Source: Labilibaculum sp. K2S (GTDB lineage: Bacteria > Bacteroidota > Bacteroidia > Bacteroidales > Marinifilaceae). Taken from it: 64,000 nt of DNA. Below, piece after piece: positions 17,913 to 25,467 of the stretch (the first letter of the stretch is position 1; each line of letters starts with the position of its first letter). The notes beneath the pieces were generated by a model. The model was not told the origin of the DNA and did not search any database. It saw only the letters and a program-made list of their open reading frames with translations. The stretch is taken from the NCBI RefSeq assembly GCF_030372765.1, contig NZ_JAUCMW010000001.1, forward strand, positions 186,001-250,000. Reading direction: 5' to 3'. Made by a program: the position numbers and the translations under genes.

Positions 17913-18286
17913 CTCTCGCTATATAGTGAAATACTCTTATAAATTGACGGATAAAACTACCGAATAGAGGACGGAGTGAACCGATAATAGGAATAAATAC
18001 TGGAGGAGGATTATAAAATAGTCACAGAATATCATAAGATGGGAGTATGGATGAATAAAGGCTGTATGAAGGTTTTAATAGATTGGTTCGCGTGTTGCTT
18101 ATTCCAGTATATTTTAACCGAGGGGTATTGTTGATTTGTATGATTACAATCTGATTAAATCCTTGTTTCGCAATGAAATAGAAACACATGCAGACTATTT
18201 AAAATACATATTAATAGTGTCGATGTGTTCTAGAATAGTCCTGAATATCCATAATTAAAAACATAAATTATGAGATTTGTATCACT
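17913..18286. other. gene-free leader region of the sensor cluster
   Basis: 374 bases without a credible ORF. The only structure I can point to is the block at 18111-18136 shared with the upstream region of the second sensor unit. Confidence 0.5.
18111..18136 (+). promoter_or_regulatory. shared upstream block, copy 1
   Basis: ATTTTAAC followed after three bases by GGGGTATTGTTGATT (15 bases, 18122-18136). The same 15 bases recur, again after ATTTAAC, upstream of the second sensor unit at 21336-21359. It lies about 270 bases before the first sensor gene. Confidence 0.5.
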
Positions 18287-18361
18287 AAAGGTCAAAGGTC
18301 AAAGGTCAAAGGTCAAAGGTCAAAGGTCAAAGGTCAAAGGTCAAAGGTCAAAGGTCAAAGG
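18287..18361. repeat. heptanucleotide microsatellite (AAAGGTC)10
   Basis: Ten perfect copies of AAAGGTC plus a five-base partial copy, ending 47 bases before the sensor gene start. Confidence 0.97.
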
Positions 18362-18396
18362 GGCAGAAACTATCGGTTGATCGATACAGATAACAC

Positions 18397-18403
18397 AAGG
18401 AGG
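18397..18403 (+). promoter_or_regulatory. perfect Shine-Dalgarno sequence
   Basis: AAGGAGG five bases before the ATG at 18409. Strong ribosome binding sites of this kind are otherwise missing before genes in this window, and the site fixes the start. Confidence 0.75.
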
Positions 18404-18408
18404 ATAAT

Positions 18409-20124
18409 ATGGATGTTTTTAAGCCGGTTTATACGGAGCAAAACGATTGTCAGGATTGTTACAAGTGCATTAGGGAATGTAAACTGAAGGCTATAAAGGT
18501 AGTTAATAATTCAGCCCAAATTCTCCACGATGATTGTATTTACTGCGGAACCTGTACCTTAATTTGCCCGGTAAATGCCAAGAAAGTCCGCAACGATGTA
18601 AATAAAGTAAAGGGTTTATTGAAGCGCAGCCAAAAAGTAATTGTTTCATTGGCACCATCATTTGTTACCGAATTTCCAAATCTGTCCGACGGGCAAATTG
18701 TAGCTGCTTTAAAAACATTGGGATTTACACATGTGTCTGAAACTGCATTGGGAGCTCAGGAGGTCTCAAAAAAAGTGTCGGAATTCATCGAAAATCAGGA
18801 TAAAGGAATTTATATTTCTTCGGCATGCCCATCGGTTGTTGAGATGATCTGCAAACATTATCCAAAATATAAAAATTACATAACTCCGTTTTTATCACCA
18901 CTTTTAACCCATTCCAAATACCTTAAAAACCGGTATGGAGGTGATACTCATGTTGTTTTTATTGGTCCTTGTATTGCAAAAAAAGCCGAGAGTGATCAGT
19001 TTCCTGAATTGTTGGATGCGGCGCTCACTTTTTCTGATCTGAGGAAATGGTTCGAAGAAGAAAATATCGATCCTTATTTATTTTCGGAGGAAGAAAAGGA
19101 AGCGGTTTTTGTTCCGGGAAAAGCTGGGAAAGGCGTTCTTTATCCAATTGATGGAGGGATGATTATGGGGGTGAAGAACAATACCACTGCAACTGATGCT
19201 GTTTATATGACTTTCTCTGGAATTACCAACATTCAATCCGTTTTAGTTGATCTGGATAAGTACAAGAAATCGAATGTGATGTTTTTGGAACTTTTGGCCT
19301 GCGATGGCGGATGTGTTAATGGACCGGGAACCAGCAAGTCCTATTCAACTGCGATTAAACGCCTGGAGGTGATCAATAAGCTTGGTAAAGAGCAGGCTTA
19401 TCAGTTGGAAACTGATTTCTCAATTGAAAGAACTTTTGATTCTATTCTCCCAATAGAGCGAAAAGAACATGCTGAAAGCAGTATAAAAGAAGCTTTAACA
19501 ATGGTGGGGAAATATTCCGATAAGGATGAAATTAATTGTGGCGGTTGTGGTTACAACAGTTGCCGCGAGTTTGCCGGAGCTTTGCTCGAGGATCGTTGCG
19601 AACCCAATATGTGTGTATCGTACATGCGAAAAATAGCACACGATAAATCGTCAGCACTTTTGCGTAAAATTCCTTCGGGAGTTGTAATTGTCAACGAGCA
19701 ATTGAAAATTATAGAGGCAAATCTTAGTTTTTCCAGAATGATGGGAGCCGAGATTGAACAATTGTACGAAGCGGTTCCTGGTTTAGTCGATGCCGATTTG
19801 CATAAAATTGCTCCTTTTTACAAGTTGTTTTCTTCGGCACTTTCAACTGGTGTTGATAATTTGGAGAGAGATATTCGTTTTGAAAATAAAATGTTTCACA
19901 TTACACTTTTCAGTATTCATAAAAACAAAATAGTAGGAGCTATTCTTCGGGACATGTCGCAACCTTTTATTCAACGCGAAGAAGTGATATCGAGAGCAAA
20001 ATCTGTAAATCAAAAAAATCTGGAAACGGTGCAGAAAATTGCTTACTTACTTGGAGAGAATGCCTCGGAAACAGAGGAAATGCTGAACTCCATCGTCGAA
20101 TTTTACAGTCTTTCACAGGATTAA
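18409..20124 (+). CDS. hydS: sensory-type [FeFe]-hydrogenase with PAS domain (HydS-like)
   Basis: A 571-residue protein. Two ferredoxin-type [4Fe-4S] motifs (Cys14/17/20/24 and Cys43/46/49/53) precede an [FeFe]-hydrogenase catalytic domain. The H-cluster ligands are all present: SSACPS (Cys140), GPCIAKK (Cys188, Lys191) and LLACDGGCVNGPG (Cys298, Cys302). Ala139 replaces the proton-relay Cys and Gly186 the Met of catalytic enzymes, as reported for sensory (group C) hydrogenases. Next come a further Fe-S motif, NCGGCGYNSCREFA with Cys397 and Cys402, and a PAS domain (about 410-520). It is probably a cytosolic H2/redox sensor that signals through the phosphatase gene 9 bases downstream. Maturation would need HydEFG from elsewhere in the genome. 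Confidence 0.9.
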   Translation: MDVFKPVYTEQNDCQDCYKCIRECKLKAIKVVNNSAQILHDDCIYCGTCTLICPVNAKKVRNDVNKVKGLLKRSQKVIVSLAPSFVTEFPNLSDGQIVAALKTLGFTHVSETALGAQEVSKKVSEFIENQDKGIYISSACPSVVEMICKHYPKYKNYITPFLSPLLTHSKYLKNRYGGDTHVVFIGPCIAKKAESDQFPELLDAALTFSDLRKWFEEENIDPYLFSEEEKEAVFVPGKAGKGVLYPIDGGMIMGVKNNTTATDAVYMTFSGITNIQSVLVDLDKYKKSNVMFLELLACDGGCVNGPGTSKSYSTAIKRLEVINKLGKEQAYQLETDFSIERTFDSILPIERKEHAESSIKEALTMVGKYSDKDEINCGGCGYNSCREFAGALLEDRCEPNMCVSYMRKIAHDKSSALLRKIPSGVVIVNEQLKIIEANLSFSRMMGAEIEQLYEAVPGLVDADLHKIAPFYKLFSSALSTGVDNLERDIRFENKMFHITLFSIHKNKIVGAILRDMSQPFIQREEVISRAKSVNQKNLETVQKIAYLLGENASETEEMLNSIVEFYSLSQD

Positions 20125-20133
20125 TAGTCATTT

Positions 20134-21318
20134 ATGTCATCCAATTTTTACATCGAAGTAGAGTGCCGGCAAAAAAATTATGATGGACAATCCATTTGCG
20201 GGGATGTATTTATGTCGCGCAAAATTAAAGAAGAGGGGCGAACGATTCTTGTTTTATCAGACGGATTAGGAAGTGGTGTTAAAGCGAATGTGCTGGGTAC
20301 ACTCACGGCATCGATGATTCTGAACTACATGAAGGTGAATAAGGATATTCGTAAAGCGGCCGAAGTAATTATGAAAACTCTTCCGGTTTGCAGCAAACGA
20401 AAAGCAAGTTATTCTACTTTTACCATTGTTGAAATTGAGTGTGATGGGGAGACTCGGATTATTCGTTATGATAGTCCTGAATGCCTTATTTTGCGTGGAT
20501 TGGAAAGTTTTGTCCCCGATTGTGAAGAGTTAAGTCTTCCAGGTGATCCGAATAAAGGGAAAGTACTGTATTCGTATCGGTTTATGGCTCAGAAAGAAGA
20601 CCGGATTGTATTTTGTTCCGATGGAGTTACCAATTCGGGAATGGGAAGTACTCGATTGCCATTTGGGTGGGGCTTAGATAATTTGGATGTGTACGTAAAA
20701 GGATTGATTCGCAGACAACCATTTATATCTGCCCGGCAATTGGGTGCTTTAGTTGTTGACCGGGCCTGTGCTAATTATGGAAACAAACCTAAAGATGACA
20801 CTTCCTGCGGCGTGCTCTATTTTCGGGAACCCCGAAATTTATTAATATGTACGGGACCTCCCTACGAAAAATCGAAGGATGCACAGTTGGCAAAACAAGT
20901 TGTGGAATTTGTGGGTAAGAAAGTGGTTTGTGGCGGTACAACAGCCGGGATTATCTCTCGTGAAATTCAGGCTCCCATCGATGTTGAATTAACAATTACT
21001 GATTCGGAATTGCCGCCAATATCGCATATTAATGGTATTGATTTGGTTACCGAAGGGATTTTAACTTTGGGCAAAGTATATCGCTTACTTAAAAATTACA
21101 AGCAAAATTCTTCATTGCGGCAGGGGCCGGCGGATCTGCTGGTTCGGGTTTTATTGGAAAGTGATAAGATTTTTATTATTAATGGAACAAAAATAAATGT
21201 AGCACATCAGGATCCTAATTTACCAATGGAATTAGAGATACGCAGAACAGTTGTAAAGAATATTGTTGCTCTACTGGAGGAAAAGTTTTTAAAAGAAGTA
21301 GATCTTAGTTATATTTAA
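20134..21318 (+). CDS. SpoIIE/PP2C-type phosphatase with unusual C-terminal domain, first copy
   Basis: A 394-residue protein. Residues 1-235 form a PP2C/SpoIIE-like serine/threonine phosphatase domain with the metal-binding aspartates in ICGDVF, LVLSDGLGSGVKA, VFCSDGVTNSGMG and KDDTSCG. Residues about 240-394 form a separate domain (LLICTGPPYEKSKDA, KKVVCGGTTAGIISRE, EGILTLGKVYRLL, GPADLL, PMELEIRRTVVKNIV) that I do not recognise but that is strongly conserved in the second copy. Phosphatases of this type accompany sensory [FeFe]-hydrogenases in Firmicutes and probably relay the signal by dephosphorylating a partner protein, which is not seen here. Confidence 0.85.
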   Translation: MSSNFYIEVECRQKNYDGQSICGDVFMSRKIKEEGRTILVLSDGLGSGVKANVLGTLTASMILNYMKVNKDIRKAAEVIMKTLPVCSKRKASYSTFTIVEIECDGETRIIRYDSPECLILRGLESFVPDCEELSLPGDPNKGKVLYSYRFMAQKEDRIVFCSDGVTNSGMGSTRLPFGWGLDNLDVYVKGLIRRQPFISARQLGALVVDRACANYGNKPKDDTSCGVLYFREPRNLLICTGPPYEKSKDAQLAKQVVEFVGKKVVCGGTTAGIISREIQAPIDVELTITDSELPPISHINGIDLVTEGILTLGKVYRLLKNYKQNSSLRQGPADLLVRVLLESDKIFIINGTKINVAHQDPNLPMELEIRRTVVKNIVALLEEKFLKEVDLSYI

Positions 21319-21335
21319 AATGAAATATAACCCGT

Positions 21336-21359
21336 ATTTAACATGGGGTATTGTTGATT
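21336..21359 (+). promoter_or_regulatory. shared upstream block, copy 2
   Basis: ATTTAAC, two bases, then GGGGTATTGTTGATT (21345-21359). The 15 bases are identical to 18122-18136. It lies 85 bases before the [2Fe-2S] protein gene, in the only long gap (126 bases) of the cluster. Confidence 0.5.
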
Positions 21360-21444
21360 GAATTTCCATTTGGTGGGTAGTCTTGTTGGTGAATTGGAAG
21401 AAAGTAACAATCCTCATGAAACAGATCATAAAGACAATAACTAA

Positions 21445-21696
21445 ATGGCCGAAAAAATCGAAATTACCATTTGCTTGGGAAGTTCCTGTTTCTCGAGAGG
21501 TAATGGGAAAGCTTTAAAAGCGATTAATACCTTTTTGGAAGAAAATAAATTGAAAGACAAGGTGTTCTTTCATGGTGAATTGTGTACAGGGAATTGTGCC
21601 AAAGGACCTATTTTAAAAATTGGAGATGAACTGCACGAGGAAGTAGACCCGGATAGTGTTGTTGAAATATTAAACGGCGTTTTCGGACTCGTTTAA
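21445..21696 (+). CDS. thioredoxin-like [2Fe-2S] ferredoxin (NuoE-like)
   Basis: An 83-residue protein. Four cysteines in the order CLGSSC (Cys10, Cys15) and ELCTGNCAKGP (Cys47, Cys51) match the CxxxxC...CxxxC pattern of thioredoxin-fold [2Fe-2S] proteins, as in NuoE and HydC subunits. It has no membrane or signal segment. It is placed between the two sensor/phosphatase pairs, 34 bases before the second sensor gene, so it may pass electrons to or from the second hydrogenase-like protein. Length matches free-standing members of the family. Confidence 0.88.
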   Translation: MAEKIEITICLGSSCFSRGNGKALKAINTFLEENKLKDKVFFHGELCTGNCAKGPILKIGDELHEEVDPDSVVEILNGVFGLV

Positions 21697-21730
21697 GTCA
21701 GTCAGTCTTTCAATCCTTAAAAAACTCATT

Positions 21731-23584
21731 ATGCCATTAATTGTAACCAATAAGAATAAGTGTAATCTTAGTTATACGTGTATTCGGGTTTGTCCTGCCA
21801 AAGCAATTAAAATTAAGGATGATTTTGCAAACATCATTAAAAGCAGATGTATTGGTTGTGGAAATTGTGTTACCGTTTGTGCTCAAAATGCGATAGAATA
21901 TCGAAGTTCGGAAGATTTGGTTAAGCAGTTGTTAGCTGATACCGAGCCTGTAGTTGCCATATGTGATCCTAGTATTTCCGGCGAGTTTGATGATATTCTT
22001 GACTTTCGGAATTTTGTTGGTATGATTAGAGCTTTGGGCTTTGATTACGTTGTTGAAGCTGCTTTTGGTGCAGATTTGGTGGCTTACCGCTACAAGGAAT
22101 TGTTCAGGAATTTTCATGGAAAGTATTATATCTCAACAAAATGTCCGGCTCTGGTAAATAATATTGAGAATTTCCATCCCGGCCTGGTTGATAATCTGGC
22201 ACCAATTGTACCGCCGGGTATTGCCATGGCAAAAGTAGTACGGAAAAAGTATGGAAAAAATGTTAAGATTGTTTCTTTATCGCCCTGTGTTGCCAGTAAA
22301 GACGATGTGAAAGCATTTAATGGAACTGATGGAAGTGTTCATGCGGTTTTGAGTTTTGTAGAATTAAGGAAGCTGTTTAAAGAGTACGGAGTTTCGGAAA
22401 ACTCTGTTGAATTCTCAGAGTTTGATCCTCCATTCGCTCGTTTGGGAGGTTTATTTCCAATTAGTCATGGTCTGTTTCAGGCTGCAGATATTGATATATC
22501 CATGCTAAATGGTGGGATTATAAGTACTGAGGGAAGAAACAATTTTTTGAGGTCGATCAATGAGTTTAAATCTCAGCACGATTTATATCAGCATCTTGAC
22601 TTATTTTATTGCGAAGGTTGTATTATGGGACCTGGAACTTCGCCGGGAGGCCGAAAATTTTCTCGTCGGTCGAAAGTAATTCGTTACGTGCGCAAAAGGT
22701 TAAAAACTCTTGATGAGATTAAATGGCAGCAAGAAATTGATGAATACAGTGATCTTGATTTAACCCGGGGATTTAAATCGAAAGGAAGGGAGCTTCCTGT
22801 TCCTACAGAAGAAGAAATATTGGAAGTCTTGGTGGAGATGGGAAAAGGGAAAATTGAAGATCAATTGGGATGTGGTTCCTGTGGATATGAGTCTTGCAGG
22901 GAGTTTGCGATTGCAAAATGTCAGGGGCTGGCCAATTATGAGATGTGTTCTTCCTTTACAATTAAAAATATGAACAGCTATATTAAAGAGCTGGGAAATA
23001 CAAATTCGCAATTGACTAAAACAAAAGCGGCTTTAAAGGAATCGGAAAGAATTGCCAACGAAGAAAGAATGATAGCGCAGGAAGCTTCAGAAACGGTGTC
23101 GGCCATGCTGCAGAAACTTCCATCGGGTGTTGTAATTGTCGACGAAAGGTTGAAAGTGATTGAGTCGAATAAAACTTTCGTTGATTTATTGGGTGAAGAA
23201 ACCAGAATGCTGAATGAAATTATTCCCGGATTAGTTGATGCAGATTTAACAAAATTGATCAGTTTTCATAAATTCTTTTCCACAGTAATTTTGAATGGGG
23301 AGGATATTTTAAACAAGGATGTGCATTTTGGAAACCGGTTGTTTAATGTTTCGGTTTTTACGATTAAAAAGAATAAAATTGTTGGTGGTATTATTCGCGA
23401 TTTATACGCTCCTGAAGTAAGGAGGGAAGAGGTTATTGGCAGAGCAAGAGCAGTTATTAAAGAGAATCTTCAAACAGTGCAGCAAATCGCCTTTTTATTA
23501 GGTGAGAGTGCTTCCAAAACGGAAAAATTACTAAGCTCGATCATTAAATCCCATGCTTCAGGGGAAGAAAGGAAAGGCGAATAA
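21731..23584 (+). CDS. divergent [FeFe]-hydrogenase-like PAS protein, second copy
   Basis: A 617-residue paralogue of the first sensor. The first ferredoxin motif lacks one ligand (Cys11, Ser14, Cys17, Cys21), while the second is complete (Cys40/43/46/50). All H-cluster loops are altered: STKCPAL has Lys137 beside Cys138, SPCVASKDD has Ser189 where the conserved Lys should be, and FYCEGCIMGPG has CxxC (Cys294, Cys297) instead of CxxxC. The CGSCGYESCREFA Fe-S motif is kept. A coiled coil (about 418-458) is inserted before the PAS domain (about 460-570). It may bind a modified or no H-cluster and sense something other than H2. Its stop overlaps the next ATG as TAATG. Confidence 0.85.
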   Translation: MPLIVTNKNKCNLSYTCIRVCPAKAIKIKDDFANIIKSRCIGCGNCVTVCAQNAIEYRSSEDLVKQLLADTEPVVAICDPSISGEFDDILDFRNFVGMIRALGFDYVVEAAFGADLVAYRYKELFRNFHGKYYISTKCPALVNNIENFHPGLVDNLAPIVPPGIAMAKVVRKKYGKNVKIVSLSPCVASKDDVKAFNGTDGSVHAVLSFVELRKLFKEYGVSENSVEFSEFDPPFARLGGLFPISHGLFQAADIDISMLNGGIISTEGRNNFLRSINEFKSQHDLYQHLDLFYCEGCIMGPGTSPGGRKFSRRSKVIRYVRKRLKTLDEIKWQQEIDEYSDLDLTRGFKSKGRELPVPTEEEILEVLVEMGKGKIEDQLGCGSCGYESCREFAIAKCQGLANYEMCSSFTIKNMNSYIKELGNTNSQLTKTKAALKESERIANEERMIAQEASETVSAMLQKLPSGVVIVDERLKVIESNKTFVDLLGEETRMLNEIIPGLVDADLTKLISFHKFFSTVILNGEDILNKDVHFGNRLFNVSVFTIKKNKIVGGIIRDLYAPEVRREEVIGRARAVIKENLQTVQQIAFLLGESASKTEKLLSSIIKSHASGEERKGE

Positions 23585-24768
23585 TGGACGAGAAATTTCA
23601 TATAGATATCGACTGTCAGCAACTCTTTCATCATGGTGAAATGATTTGCGGTGATGTGTTTCTTTCAAAGAGAATTAAAGAGGAGAACAGAACGATTGCC
23701 GTGTTAAGTGATGGCATGGGAAGTGGAGTGAAGGCCAATGTGCTGGCAACTTTAACTGCATCTATGGCAATGAATTTTACAGCAGAGCACAAAGATGTAA
23801 AAACCATTGCCGAAATAATCATGAACACACTTCCTGTTTGCAGTGTTCGAAAAGTAAGTTATTCAACCTTCACCATAATAGATATTGAATTTGATGGAAC
23901 AACTCGTATCATTGAATTCGACAATCCCTTGTGCGTGGTAATGCGTGGTTCGGAGGTTTTCGATCCGGGATGGAGAACAATTCTGCTTGACAGTGAAGAA
24001 AATCAAGGCAAAGAACTTAGAACTTGCGAATTTAATGCTCGAAAAGAAGACCGCATCCTGTTTTGGTCCGATGGAATTATGCAGTCGGGAATGGGAAGCA
24101 GGGAATTGCCTTTCGGATGGGGACATGAAAGTGCTTTAAAATTTGTCACCAATATTGTAAAATCGACTCCCTACATATCTGCCCGTAATTTGGGTTTGCA
24201 GTTAGTGAAAAAAGCAGCCAGGAACGATCAGGATGAGCTAAAGGATGATACAAGTGCCGGTGTGATCTACTATCGGGAACCGCGTAAACTTTTAATTTGC
24301 ACGGGTCCTCCTTACGAAAAGGAGAAGGATGCTGAGCTGGCCATGAGAGTGTATCATTTTAAAGGGAAAAAAATTATTTGCGGAGGAACAACGGCCGAAA
24401 TTTTGGGTCGCGAATTAAATTTAAAATTTGCTGCCGGAATGAAAATTACGGATCCGGAACTTCCACCGGCTTCTTATATGGAAAGCATAAATTTAGTTAC
24501 CGAGGGTATTTTAACAATTGGAAAAGTTGCCCGGATTCTTGGAGATTACAATAGTGATTATGATTTGGGTGACGGGCCTGCAGATCAGATTGTGCACTAT
24601 CTTTTACAGAGCGATAAAATCTCTATTATTTCCGGAACAAGAATTAATTTTGCTCACCAGGATCCAAGTTTACCAATTGAATTGGAGATCAGAAGAACAG
24701 TTGTGAAACGAATAGTAAGTCTTCTTGAGGATAAATTTTTAAAAGATGTTACTCTAACCTTCATTTAG
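23584..24768 (+). CDS. SpoIIE/PP2C-type phosphatase with unusual C-terminal domain, second copy
   Basis: A 394-residue protein, the same length as the first copy and colinear with it throughout. The metal-binding aspartates are retained in ICGDVF, VLSDGMGSGVKA, LFWSDGIMQSGMG and KDDTSAG. The C-terminal domain again has LLICTGPPYEKEKDA, KKIICGGTTAEILGRE, EGILTIGKVARIL, GPADQI and PIELEIRRTVVKRIV. It overlaps the second sensor gene by one base, indicating tight coupling and probably stoichiometric synthesis of the pair. The target is unknown. The gene ends 16 bases before the convergent response regulator gene, with no clear terminator between them. Confidence 0.85.
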   Translation: MDEKFHIDIDCQQLFHHGEMICGDVFLSKRIKEENRTIAVLSDGMGSGVKANVLATLTASMAMNFTAEHKDVKTIAEIIMNTLPVCSVRKVSYSTFTIIDIEFDGTTRIIEFDNPLCVVMRGSEVFDPGWRTILLDSEENQGKELRTCEFNARKEDRILFWSDGIMQSGMGSRELPFGWGHESALKFVTNIVKSTPYISARNLGLQLVKKAARNDQDELKDDTSAGVIYYREPRKLLICTGPPYEKEKDAELAMRVYHFKGKKIICGGTTAEILGRELNLKFAAGMKITDPELPPASYMESINLVTEGILTIGKVARILGDYNSDYDLGDGPADQIVHYLLQSDKISIISGTRINFAHQDPSLPIELEIRRTVVKRIVSLLEDKFLKDVTLTFI

Positions 24769-24784
24769 GTGAGGTGTATTCTGA

Positions 24785-25165
24785 TTAAATGTAAACAGAA
24801 AGTAAGTCTAATAATTTTTGACTTGGTATTGGTTTGGCAATATAATCATCACAACCGGCATTCAGACTCTTAACCCGGTCTTCGGACATTGCATATGCTG
24901 TTTGCGAAATTATTGGAATTTTTGGATTTTGTTTCTTGATGATTTTTGTTGCCTCAAAACCGTTCATAAGTGGCATTTGAATGTCCATTAATATTAAGTC
25001 AACCTTATTGCAGTTAAACATTTCAATAGCATCCTCCCCGTTTTTTGCCCAGAGAACTTCAGCCCCTGTTTTTCGGATTACCTCTTCCAAAAAAAGAAAA
25101 TTGGATTCTACATCTTCTGCAATAAGAATGGTTTTTGAGGACCAATTACGTTCGGTTAAATTCAT
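24785..25165 (-). CDS. single-domain response regulator (CheY-like)
   Basis: A 126-residue receiver domain without output domain. The acidic pocket is in ILIAEDVES, the phospho-acceptor Asp in VDLILMDIQMPLMNG near 60, the Thr/Ser position in SQTAYAM and the Lys in DDYIAKPIP. Its sequence is closest to receiver domains at the C-terminus of Bacteroidota hybrid kinases, including the one at the right edge of this window (QTAYAM...AGC.DYI.KPI), so it may be a detached phosphorelay partner. It is convergent with the sensor/phosphatase cluster, which makes a functional link possible but unproven. Confidence 0.9.
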   Translation of the reverse strand: MNLTERNWSSKTILIAEDVESNFLFLEEVIRKTGAEVLWAKNGEDAIEMFNCNKVDLILMDIQMPLMNGFEATKIIKKQNPKIPIISQTAYAMSEDRVKSLNAGCDDYIAKPIPSQKLLDLLSVYI

Positions 25166-25467
25166 GAGGTATAATTTGGTGTGCTAAATTGGTTTTTTAC
25201 TTAATTCAAATTTATATAAAATTATCTTCATTCAAAAGAAGATTCTTTATATAGAATCCCTTTAAAAAGGTCGTTGATTAACTATTTATTTTGAATTACT
25301 AGGAAATGATATTAAGTGCCTATCATATTAGTTTTCATGCAATTTGCTGTCGGGTTTGAAATAGATTTATTGAAACAGATTGGATCATACCAATTGTTTA
25401 TTGGTAATAGGTTGACATTTCTTTCTTAATTGTTATTTTTGATTAGTATTGATTGAAATATACCTGC

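Noticed and set aside
17719..18361. CRISPR array
   Set aside because: The repeats are directly tandem with no unique spacers between them, and no cas genes are present.
18287..18408. Heptamer repeat as part of an N-terminal extension of the sensor gene
   Set aside because: Seven-base units shift frame each copy, and the perfect Shine-Dalgarno at 18397 fixes the start at 18409.
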